NCBI RefSeq assembly: GCF_029784165.1
Contig: NC_073695.1
Location: forward strand, 203,867,136-203,931,135
Direction of reading: 5' to 3'
DNA from: Wyeomyia smithii
Taxonomy: Eukaryota; Arthropoda; Insecta; Diptera; Culicidae
DNA length: 64,000 nucleotides
The translations under genes and the position numbers were made by a program. Within the stretch, counting starts at the first letter, position 1; every line of letters begins with the position of its first letter. Below, one piece after another: positions 34,595 to 44,539 of the stretch. Under the pieces are notes generated by a model that was given only the letters and a program-made list of their open reading frames with translations, did not search any database and was not told the DNA's origin.

Positions 34595-37130
34595 TGTTTA
34601 TGCTGCTGCTAGCGGAAAAAACCTTGCAAATATGCATCTTTTTGTTGGTGTTAATTTTACGACAGCGGCCGGCGCCCCATCATTCTGATTCCAAAACCGT
34701 ATCAGTGACATGCGGACGCTAGGTGATAGCAGCTGAAAGGAGAAAATACAAAATAGTACCGGTCATCTCGTGCCGGTTTCACCCGTAATGCTGGTGGCTT
34801 TAGTAGTAAATGGCTACTGCAAAACACTTAAATGGCTGGAATTCTGGACGGACTAACCAGGAAACTATAATCGGCAACTGGCACCTTGTGGTACCTCGAA
34901 ATTTTGGTACAGAAGCGGCTAATTGAATTTTCTATTTCACCAAATGCTGCTGCTAGCGGAAAAAACCTTGCAAAAATGCATGTTTGTGTTGGTGTTAATA
35001 TTACGACAGCGGCCGGCGCAGCTTTCAAGAAACATTTGTCTCTACCATTCCATCATCTATGTAGCCCCTCCTTCTTTCTAATTATCTGACGAAGCCTTGG
35101 TATAAAACGTATCGTTCGAACATTTCACCCCATCAGTTTCATTATTAAACCGTACCGGATACATACGGACGTTGGTGTTAGCAGCTAAAAGGAGGAAAAA
35201 CAAAATAGTACCGGTCATCTCGTGCCGGTTTCACCCGTAATGCTGGTGGCTACTGCAAAATACTAAAATGGCTGGAATTCTGGACGGAAACCAGTAAACA
35301 AGAAATCGGCAACTGGCACCTTTTGGTGCCTCGCAGTTTTATAATAGAAGCGGTTAGTTGAATTTTATGTTTTACAATTGCTGCTGCTAGCGGAAAAAAC
35401 CTTGCAAAAATGCATGTTTATGTTGATGTTAATTTCACGACAGCGCTAGGTGTTAGCAGCTGAAAGGAGGAAAGACAAAATAGTACCGGTCATCTCGTGC
35501 CGGTTTTACCCGTAATGCTGGTGGCTTTAGTAGTAAATGGCTACTGCAAAACACTTAAATGGCTGGAATTCTGGACGGACTAACCAGGAAACTATAATCG
35601 GCAACTGGCACCTTGTGGTACCTCGAAATTTTGGTACAGAAGCGGCTAATTGAATTTTCTATTTCACCAAATGCTGCTGCTAGCGGAAAAAACCTTGCAA
35701 AAATGCATGTTTGTGTTGGTGTTAATATTACGACAGCGGCCGGCGCAGCTTTCAAGAAACATTTGTCTCTACCATTCCATCATCTATGTAGCCCCTCCTT
35801 CTTTCTAATTATCTGACGAAGCCTTGGTATAAAACGTATCGTTCGAACATTTCACCCCATCAGTTTCATTATTAAACCGTACCGGATACATACGGACGTT
35901 GGTGTTAGCAGCTAAAAGGAGGAAAAACAAAATAGTACCGGTCATCTCGTGCCGGTTTCACCCGTAATGCTGGTGGCTACTGCAAAATACTAAAATGGCT
36001 GGAATTCTGGACGGAAACCAGTAAACAAGAAATCGGCAACTGGCACCTTTTGGTGCCTCGCAGTTTTATAATAGAAGCGGTTAGTTGAATTTTATGTTTT
36101 ACAATTGCTGCTGCTAGCGGAAAAAACCTTGCAAAAATGCATGTTTATGTTGATGTTAATTTCACGACAGCGCTAGGTGTTAGCAGCTGAAAGGAGGAAA
36201 GACAAAATAGTACCGGTCATCTCGTGCCGGTTTCACCCGTAATGCTGGTGGCTTTAGTAGTAAATGGCTACTGCAAAACACTTAAATGGCTGGAACTCTG
36301 GACGGACTAACCAAAAAACAACAATATAATCGGCAACTGGCACCTTTTGGTGTCTCGAAATTTTGGTACAGAAGCGGCTGGTTGAATTTTCTGTTTTTCC
36401 AAATGCTGCTGCTAGCGGAAAAAAACCTTGCAAAAATGCATGTTTGTGTTGATGTTAATATTACGACAGCGGCCGGCGCAGCTTTCAAGAAACATTTGTC
36501 TCTACCATTCCATCATCTATGTAGCCCCTCCTTCTTTCTAATTATCTGACGAAGCCTTGGTATAAAACGTATCGTTCGAACATTTCACCCCATCAGTTTC
36601 ATTATTAAACCGTACCGGATACATACGGACGCTCGGTGTTAGCAGCTAAAAGGTGGAAAAACAAAATAGTACCGGTCATCTCGTGCCGGTTTCACCTGTT
36701 ATGCTGGCTGTTAGTAATAAATAGCTACTGCAAAATATTAAAATGGCTGGAATTCTGGACGGACTACCAGTAAACGAGAACAATCAGCAACTGGTACCTT
36801 TTGGTGCCTCGCAGTTTTATAATAGAAGCGGTTAGTTGAATTTTCTGTTTTACAAAATGCTGCTGCTAGCGGAAACAAACTTGCAAAAATGCATGTTTGT
36901 GTTGATGTTAATTTCACGACAGCGCTAGGTGTTAGCAGCTGAAAGGAGGAAAGACAAAATAGTACCGGTCATCTCGTGCCGGTTTCACCCGTTATGCTGG
37001 TGGCTGTTAGTAATAAATGGCTACTGCAAAACACTAAAATGACTGAAATTCGGACTAACCAGTAAACGAGAATAATCGGCAACTGGTACCTTTTGGTGCC
37101 TCGAAATTTTATTACAGAAGTTTTGTAAAA
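34595..37130. repeat. Satellite-like tandem array with 727-bp higher-order unit
   Basis: The marker AGTACCGGTCATCTCGTGCC starts at 34755, 35207, 35482, 35934, 36209, 36668 and 36961, giving steps of 452, 275, 452, 275, 459 and 293. Each long monomer contains everything in the short one plus about 180 bp between CGACAGCG and GTGTTAGCAGCT. The first two 727-bp units are almost identical; the later ones are more diverged. Short frames repeat with the units (for example MWYLEILVQKRLIEF and MKAAPAAVVILTP) but show no coding signature beyond repetition. Confidence 0.9.
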
Positions 37131-37194
37131 GAAGCGTTGCAATTCCCTCTACTATTTGCTACAATGGAATATATATTTTTTTTTATAAGAATAC

Positions 37195-37239
37195 GGTAGT
37201 CAACGTCATGCGGTCGTGTCTTGAATACCACCCTCCTAC
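37195..37239 (+). repeat. Isolated end fragment of the GACGTAGGACTAC family (second end type)
   Basis: ATGCGGTCGTGTCTTGAATA followed by CCACCCTCCTAC matches the right end of copy D (43606-43642). It is preceded by a degenerate GTAGTCAACGTC and followed by TTTATTTTT. Only the end is preserved. Confidence 0.5.
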
Positions 37240-37274
37240 TTTATTTTTGTTCAAAATCTCTTTTCTTCTTTTTC

Positions 37275-37655
37275 TTACAATTCATAGATGTAAGATGTCC
37301 GAAAAACACTGATGGATGGTTTTTGAAGGAAATAAACCAAGGAATCCAGGAAAAATATAAGTTTTGACCGGAAGTGTTGTCAGATAAATTATTTTTGTAT
37401 TTGAAAACTAAATTTACATTTTTCGGCAAATGCTGCCAATTTTATTTTAAATTTGATAATTTCATCGTGTTCCTTGGAAAATTTCACATAAGAAACAACT
37501 ATCATTCCGAGGTAATATGAGCCAATCTCGAGATATAACATTTTTACGAAAAAAGTTCTAAACTTCGTAATTATTTTATTTTATAATTTATAGACGTGAG
37601 ACACTCGAAAAACAGAGATGTAAATTTTGAAGAAAATAAACCAAGGAACCAAGTC
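37275..37655. repeat. Diverged direct repeats of about 70 bp, offset 308
   Basis: TTCATAGATGTAAGATGTCC with GAAAAACACTGATG and GGAAATAAACCAAGGAA at 37275-37345 recurs as TTTATAGACGTGAGACACTC with GAAAAACAGAGATG at 37583-37655. Confidence 0.6.
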
Positions 37656-37830
37656 ATATTGAAGGATGTGATGATCCTTTCCGTAATAGTCCACAACTTT
37701 CTCCAGAACATCGGCCTTATAGTACACGGCGTTGATTTTCACTTGTTTTATCCATAAACACCAGTGGGAGCTACCCACGCCTGAATACGGCCTCAAACCA
37801 CCACCGACATGGTGCTCTGGAATCGTGAAA
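37581..37830 (-). pseudogene. Possible Tc1/mariner transposase fragment
   Basis: One minus frame reads SSHWCLWIKQVKINAVYY followed by KADVLEKVVDYYGKDH. This resembles the block of mariner-type catalytic domains just before the second aspartate. Adjacent frames carry VFMDK-like pieces, suggesting frameshifts. No catalytic residue can be confirmed and no terminal repeats were found, so this remains tentative. Confidence 0.35.
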
Positions 37831-37882
37831 TGTTTATAAGGGACGAGGAGATGATTGCAAAATGATGAAGGGAATAAAGTCC

Positions 37883-38486
37883 TATTATGGGACTCACGTA
37901 AGTGAGAAAATGTCGCAAAATGACATCTGCCGTGAAATCTGGGCTATTACGAGTGTCATGTCACTGAAGTGGAAACGGAATAAGCGGCGTTTTGCGTGGA
38001 ACCATTTCACGACCATTTTGAACGGTGGAACGATTTCACGAGGATGGGATAAGTCATGAAAATTGATTGATTTGTAATCTAATGATAAATATTGGATTTG
38101 TTTTTTAGTAACGAAACGAATCAAAATTCGACCCGTGCCTCAAAGCTGTCAAAATTTCGACTTTTTGACCGATGAAAAAAGTGCACCCTAGTTCATGAAA
38201 TTTTCAATACCGAATAAAAAATTTCTCTTGATACCAAATGTCTTAGAAATGCAGAAAACGTCAAGATCTGATGTTATCCAAACAACGGACAAATCGACTT
38301 CCTGGGACTTAGAAATTTTTTGAGCTGGGAAATATTCTCATATCCTCAATTTCACTTCACTGGCAATCTCACTTCACGGAGGTTATTTTTGTCACTTCAC
38401 TTGAGGTGGAATCGGGAATAGGTCTTAAAAAGTGAAGTGAGCGTGAGAGTGAAATATATATCACCGTGAAGTGAGTCCCGTAATAA
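37883..38486. mobile_element. Putative MITE with TATTACGGGACTCAC ends
   Basis: The left end is TATTATGGGACTCACGTAAG. The right end, reverse-complemented, is TATTACGGGACTCACTTCAC. CACTTCACT-type motifs recur inside the right half. No target duplication was established and no ORF is recognised. Confidence 0.4.
38150..38340 (-). repeat. Repeat X, uninterrupted copy
   Basis: Read on the minus strand, CCAGCTCAAAAAATTTCTAA, GTCCCAGGAAG, GACGTTTTCTGCATTTCTAA and GACATTTGGTATCAAG appear in the same order as in 41570-41642 plus 44085-44125. The second copy is split by a pogo-like element. Confidence 0.6.
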
Positions 38487-38904
38487 ACACCAATATGTTC
38501 CGTAATATATATTACCGTAAGACTGGACGAATATACACAAAACTTCTTTCCATTACAATACTGTTTTTCTGAACCTTTTTAACCTGTTGATTGCTGTTTC
38601 GAGAGAGTAGTTTCTCAATCTCGTATAGTGTAATTTTGTTCTAAATGTTAAATACATTGTAGGTCCTGATGATGTTTTTATAGATAGACCGAAACGCAAG
38701 TGATGAGCAGATAGAAATCAACGCAATTCATTAGACTGCAAGCTGAAATATCGATCCCTTTAGAGAACGTAGTTTCTTAGATACTGTTTCTAGTCGTCGT
38801 ATAACGTTTGCGTTAAACATATGGAGAAAATTTAAAGAGTTTTCATGGGTTTTCCTTTACACGCACTGACGAAACTACGCATGCAACATCAATCATGTTA
38901 ACCC

Positions 38905-39875
38905 ATGAGTCAGCAGGAAAAAATTGGCAGCTCTATCAGTCGAACTCTAACCGTGATGGCGAAAACAGTGAAGCTACTCCGATCAGAAGTGTGCGCGTTC
39001 AAAGGACGGTACCCTGTTGCGTCGAAAAAGGACATCGTGCGGCAGTTCTTGGACACCAGATACGCCCGTTACGGCATCTACAACATCTTGGCATTATTGG
39101 ACGACAATCAGAGCATTGAAAGAAAGCCCGGTTACCGACGGCCGACGACCCTGAGCGACATGAGACTCCAAAGGATGCTGAAGAGGAAGAACGAAGGAGA
39201 AGTGGCTACATCGCTGCGTGCGCTCGTCCAGGAGGTCGGTGCGACCGGCCAAATAGTGAAAAAGTACCTGGCGAAGTAGCAGTCCCGTCCACTAGTCTCG
39301 GAGCTGCAAGCAATGACGCAACGGTAGCGCCTGAATAAGACGGTCAAGTCGATTGTCCCGGCAAATCACGACGTGGTGGTGGTGATGACCGACGATGCCT
39401 GTCTCATCCTGGATGGCAACGACTGGCAGGGCACTTTGTATTTTACCTCCCCCTCGAAAGAAGTGAGCACCAAAGTGAAGTTTATTTCACGCAGCAAGTT
39501 CCCCAAGCAAGTGCTGCTGTGACTGACAATCAGCGGTGTTAAAGTTGCTCTTCTTTCGCTCCAGACTGGCTGTGAACGGGGATATTTATAATAAGAAGTG
39601 CCTGCCGAAAGTTGCGTCGTTCATTAGGAAATACCAAAAGGCTGAAAGCGCGGTGTTTTGACCGAATCTGGCGTCGGATCACTACTCGAAGCGATCGTTG
39701 GAGCAGATAGAGAGGCTGAATATGAATGCTGTACCCAAGTTGGCAAACCTCCTCAACGCCCCCAAGTTGCGTCCCATCGAAGATTTATGGCCAAGCCTGA
39801 AGCGCAAGATCTACTCCAACAATTTTGTCGCGAAAACTGAGGAGGAATTGATAAATAAAAGGATGAAAAAATTAA
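38905..39875 (+). pseudogene. DD37E mariner transposase, disabled
   Basis: The ATG at 38905 opens MSQQEKIGSSISRTLTVMAK. The N-terminal HTH region and the linker RKPGYRRPTTLSDMRLQRML stay open to a stop at 39279. Further pieces include VVVMTDDACLILDGNDW with the first catalytic aspartate, then FISRSKFPKQVLL, a stop, and SFIRKYQKAESAVF. NLASDHYSKRSLEQIERLN follows, where the second catalytic aspartate (expected PDLAS) is N. The end has PKLRPIEDLWPSLKRKIYSN with the glutamate present. The spacing from the D/N to the E is 37 residues, which defines the DD37E group first described in mosquitoes. At least four stops plus the D-to-N change make it inactive. Confidence 0.85.
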
Positions 39876-39880
39876 AAATA

Positions 39881-40834
39881 CTACAAGGTATACAGCCCTA
39901 GGGGTTGAATGAAATGGTGACGTAGGACTAAATGTATATATTATATGCTGCGATAAACTGTTCATAGGCAACACTACCGTTTATATTTGATGGTCGTTAT
40001 CTAACGATGCATTAATACATGAAAATTTTACACTAGTAGTAGTTGCGAAAATTCTCATAACTCTTATCCTCAAGCGTCTTTAGTTCCTTAAAAGAACCGA
40101 TTCCATAATCTTCAGTATGAAATTCGTGCTACAGAACGCTGATGATCGCACCATCGGTAGCATTGAATATTTTGCTTGACCGCGCATAGTAAAGTTTGCT
40201 CTCCGCTGTGCCCTCCAGTAGCTGTGCCAGTAAAATATCCTACAGTGTACGATGGTAACTGTTGCTGCCGTATGCAAACTAAATGTAACATGCTCCGCAG
40301 TGCCTGGAAGTTGACTCGTATGCAGCTCTCGTTTCTCGATGTCGCGTACCTCTAACAGCTATACCCCACTCGCTATTGTGTAACAAACTAGACTGAAGCT
40401 GAATTTTCTACACGCAGTCTTTTGTATCGAGTTCAGCAAAGATTTTTGCCATAAGGGCGTGGCCACACAGTTTCGAGAAAGACAAACGGAACAAAACACT
40501 TTGTTGAGTCAGAATATGTAGGCAGTGGAATTTATTCCTTCCATGTTATTGTTATCCGTGCTCGGGAAACAAGGGAATAGCAAGCAAAATGTATGTGAAA
40601 GCTTGACCTTGGAACTTTTCACCTTTTTTCACCATTAAGCAGTGAAGCAACAATAATGACCATTATATCAAACAATTGTTTCACATTTTATCAATCCACC
40701 GACATATAAATGACTAAGATGCATTAAGTCGTTCGCTTGCTATAATCGTTTGAAATCTCACGCAACATTTGCCAGTTTCATTTTCAATTTCACAAAATGT
40801 AATCTGATAGAAAACAAAGACGTAGTCCTACGTC
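39881..40834 (+). mobile_element. GACGTAGGACTAC family, copy B
   Basis: The copy starts CTACAAGGTATACAGCCCTA and ends GTAGTCCTACGTC. AAAATA flanks it on both sides (39875-39880, 40835-40840), and the homologous mariner at about 51865 reads across the site. It is very similar to copy A except that the Tc1-type element is absent (AATCTGATAGAAAAC at about 40801). Confidence 0.8.
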
Positions 40835-41642
40835 AAAATATACCTACACGCTTGTTTTTGGTAGGCGAATGTTTCGGTTAACTGCCGGAAGGCCGCACGC
40901 AAGACCGTAGAATTTTTTCGCGAGCAAGCCACATAATTACCTTCCATGGGAAATTTATTAAACTCAATTATCTGCCTTAGTTATTTTTTCATCATCATCC
41001 GAAAAATGTCCATTTTTTACGCATACGTTAGTGGAGTGAATAAAAGCAAACCATTTCAATTAACATAGGAAGTATAGATAATTGATTCAGAATAATTGTA
41101 CGCAATACTTGTACAGGAAGGTAAGACTTATATTGTAGTTGGTTTGTATTGTCTCTAACTACACATGTTTTTAAATACAGTTTTTATTAAAAGTTGTTTA
41201 TATTCACCCCTTCAGGGTACCTGGAAGGACAAGCAGGAATAAACCACGCACCACATCGAGAAGAAATAGGGAGGTTTCTTCCTCTAACAACTCTAGCGTT
41301 TGGAGTGAAAATTTGTTCAAGATTCTGCCTGTTCGAGGAATCGGCAAATTTTAAATTATTGATAGTGAAACAATTCAAAATTATATTAGTTTTGAAATGA
41401 AATCAGTTCCATTTACTTCGGTCATAACTTCTTCTGAATACAACATTTTTAATGTTTGTTCCTTACGTTAAAATTACATCATGCGGGGGTCGTAGAGGCG
41501 AATGCCACCGAAATAATAATGAATCAGAAACGTCTATTTTACCTTATAATTTTTTGGAATGAAGGAGTATACCAGCTCAAAAATTTGTAGGTCCCAGTAA
41601 GACGATATTTTCGAAAAACACAAGATTTCGACGTTTAATGTA

Positions 41643-44084
41643 CAGTCATACCCCGATATAAAACAACTTTATTTTTATTTTCGTTAGGTTATATCGAGTT
41701 ACGTTATATCGAAGCAAAAAAAAATTTTTTTTTAATTCAAGCAAGAATGTTAATGGTTACTCAAAGATGCGCGGATACCTATTTTCCAGAACCTATCAGT
41801 ATTTTAAAATCTTTCTTATGCCCATTTAGAAATATTTTCAGAAGCATTTTTTTTTTTGACGTAGGACTACGTTTAACCGCACTATATCGAGTTACATTCT
41901 GCGGAAACTAAAACCAAGGTGTAACGTTGGAATGAAAGATTTTAAACGGTAATACTGATGTAATCACATGATGGATCACAATAATCAATATGTCGTTAGA
42001 TCGATAAATGGATGGACAACTTTTGTAATTCCTAAGATATCGTTATCATTTCATTGTTAAACAGTGAAAATTTCATAAAAGTTTCAAGGTCGAATTTTCA
42101 CGAACAATGTACCAATCACATGCGAGCACGCCTGGCACAGACTTCATGAGTCGACACCAACTGCCTGCTGTGATATCCTGTATGGCAGCGGCAAAAAAAA
42201 TTGACAGAATCTCCCCGTCTCAATAGGTCAACTAATTTTCGCTTTTATGAGCCTAGATTATTTCGATGTCTTGAAGGTGAAGCTTTTCCGGAAAGTTCGT
42301 AACCACCTCCACTATCAGAACGTTTTACGTTCCGCTGTAAGAATCTTATTGAAATTAATGTCTTGAAGGAAAACATGCTGGCACAGGCAACAGTACTGCA
42401 CCGAGCAATGTATGAATAGAGCGCTGTTCACTCGTCGTCTATCAGTGCAGTAGAGCTCGATATTCATTTGTGTGCAACCAAGCCAAGCGAAGACTACATT
42501 GCCGTTGTCGACGCACAGTGGGGCGTGTTGGGTTAACGCGTAGGTATCGCTTTGCGAACTGGAACACAATCGAATTGCCGTTTGATTTGTTTGTTTGAAT
42601 TGTCTTTCTGTTTCGTATAGTAGCAAATATCAGAATTCAGAATGACCATTCGGGTGCCGCAAAATACGTGCGCCACCTGGGACAACCAAATTCTGTACGT
42701 AGAGGCAGATATATATCAGATTCATTGTACAGATAAAATGTGTTGTTTATTTTTGAACTCTACACTGTGTTTTTCTCATGTCCATTTTAAATTTTCTGTG
42801 AATATACATTTTTGTTTAAAAACTGTAATTCTCTATCGTTATTTTTTCCATGAACTCGTTACTGCAGAAAATTTTTATTATGTGACATCTTTGCCGCTTG
42901 GTGATCGAAGAGTGAGCCATCGTTCACAAGACAAATAAATATTGTTTAATTTCTACTAAATCGTACTCAATTTAGGTCTGTATAGAAGCTTGCCTTTTCG
43001 CGTATTGAAAAAAATTACTGTATTAGAATGAATGGCATTCAATGTTAAAGAGAATATTTTTTCTTCTAAAATAGAGTGCTGCAAATAAATAATACAGAAC
43101 CAGTTCGATTTTTCCAAACACGACACGGCAGAATTTTCCTGTTGCCAAGATTGAACCATGCCAAAAATGAACGGTTCTCTTTTCATGACTTATTTTCATA
43201 GATATTTCACCAATGAACTAGTTTTAGTTCCAAGTCGTTTGAGCTGTCGCTTTATGAGTTAAGGCTGACGACCTAGATACTTGATATTACTACCAGATAA
43301 GTTAGAGGCTTAGTAATGCTTAGATCATGATCATCATCTTACCGGTACATGTTCCGGTCATATTCCAGGAACCGTTTTACCGATTCCGGTCATCCGCTTC
43401 GGCAACATAAAAAACCAGAATACCCTTCTTTTGGATGATGTTGAGCTTAAATTGATTGAAATAATCAAGAAAACTAAGAAATGTGATTAGACATAATCGC
43501 TCGTTTTTGAAACATGTGTGCCAAAATCTAACCGTGCCAAAAATAAAACGAGCTCAAATCAAACAGAGCCTCAAAGGGAAATATAAAACTATTGTAGTCC
43601 TACGTCAACTATGCGGTCGTGTCTTGGAAACCACCCTCCTACTATTTCAATTGATACAAGAAGTCACTCAAAGATGCGTGGAAACCTATTTTCAATAACC
43701 AATCGGTATTTTTAAACTATTCTTATGCCCATTAAAGGCAATTTTCAACAAGCAAAACAAATTTTTTTATTGATGCAAGACTGTAAATTGTTATTGTAGG
43801 ATGCGTGAAAACCTATTCCCCATCACCTTTTATGATTTATGAAACCTTCTTTATGATTTATGAAACCTTCTTTATTCCCATTTTGGACAATTTTCGCATT
43901 GGTTTCATTGATTCCAAAACTTACCACAAACAATTTTTTTGAAGCAATTTATAGCCCAAAAACAGTTGCTGTATCATTTATTTTAAATTTCAATACATTT
44001 TAAAAAGTTACGTTATATCGAGATAAAAGTTACGTTATATCGAGTTACGTTATATCGAGGTTGCCTTATATCGAGGTATGACTG
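41643..44084. mobile_element. pogo/Tigger-like element, non-autonomous, with internal minisatellite
   Basis: The left terminus CAGTCATACCCCGATATAAA and the right terminus (complement of CAGTCATACCTCGATATAAG) are clear. Sub-terminal CGTTATATCGAGTTACGT motifs repeat near both ends. TA precedes the left end, while CA follows the right, so the duplication has decayed. Copy D (41858-43642) lies inside. The remaining body contains about three diverged copies of a roughly 100-bp unit (CAAAGATGCG, AACCTATTTTC, TTCTTATGCCCATT at about 41755, 43666 and 43798). A 21-bp tandem TTTATGATTTATGAAACCTTC lies near 43838. No transposase. Confidence 0.7.
41858..43642 (-). mobile_element. GACGTAGGACTAC family, copy D (second end type)
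   Basis: The left end is GACGTAGGACTACGTTT after a T-run. The right part has GTAGTCCTACGTCA at 43593-43606, followed by ATGCGGTCGTGTCTTGGAAA and CCACCCTCCTAC, ending at 43642. The first about 700 bp match copy C in order (for example CAATGTACCAATCACATGCG and TGTCTTGAAGGAAAACAT). The 36-bp tail after the inverted motif differs entirely from that of copies A to C. No recognised coding frame. Confidence 0.65.
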
Positions 44085-44488
44085 CACTTCTAGGACATTT
44101 GGTATAAAATAAAAATTTTGCTAAATTTTCATAATCGATTTTCTTTATTAGTCGAAAAAGTGAATCTTTGTCCGCTTTGAGTTATCACTTTCTAATGACT
44201 GATTAAGCTGAAATTTTCTATAGGGATATTCTTCGAGAAGACAAAAGTTTTGATTCCTCAGCACTTCCCCAGCAGTTGAAGCGAGTATCACGTCAACATA
44301 TTCCTATACACACTCCTTCTTTGACCTGCATTCGGATGCGGCCGGCGCTGGTATTGCCTAATATAAAGAATAAGGTCACCAGTTTTTACACATTGAGGAT
44401 GAATGTTAATCCCCAGCATCATCCATTGATTCTCTGTATAATTACAGCTAATCTGGCAATAACGGAGTAGCAACCGCGGGCGGTCAAC

Positions 44489-44536
44489 CATGCTCATGCT
44501 CATGCTCATGCTCATGCTCATGCTCATGCTCATGCT
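44489..44536. repeat. (CATGCT)8 hexanucleotide microsatellite
   Basis: Eight perfect CATGCT units. They make an (MS)n run in one minus-strand frame, which I do not regard as coding. AGCACTTCCCAGCAGTTGAA-like sequence occurs both at about 44261 and directly after the array. Confidence 0.95.
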
Positions 44537-44539
44537 CAG

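Larger units (their letters stand above)
38804..41028 (+). mobile_element. DD37E mariner, carrying a nested repeat (copy B)
   Basis: The left terminus ACGTTTGCGTTAAACATATG and the right terminus (complement of ACGTATGCGTAAAAAATGG) are flanked by TA at 38802-38803 and 41029-41030. Removing copy B (39881-40834 plus one AAAATA) leaves about 1.27 kb, normal for mariner. The sub-terminal GCGAATGTTTCGGT with AACTGCCGGAAGGCCG also occurs in the second mariner near 51890. Confidence 0.85.
41545..44200 (+). repeat. Repeat X, copy split by a pogo-like element
   Basis: The left part 41545-41642 and right part 44085-44200 join into the sequence seen uninterrupted, in opposite orientation, at 38150-38340. 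The junction is ATGTA on the left and CACTTCTAGGACATTTGG on the right. Confidence 0.55.

Noticed and set aside
34828..36549. Repeated small proteins (MWYLEILVQ..., MKAAPAAVV...) suggesting a multigene family
   Set aside because: They recur only with the 727-bp tandem unit, on both strands, and break in the diverged units.
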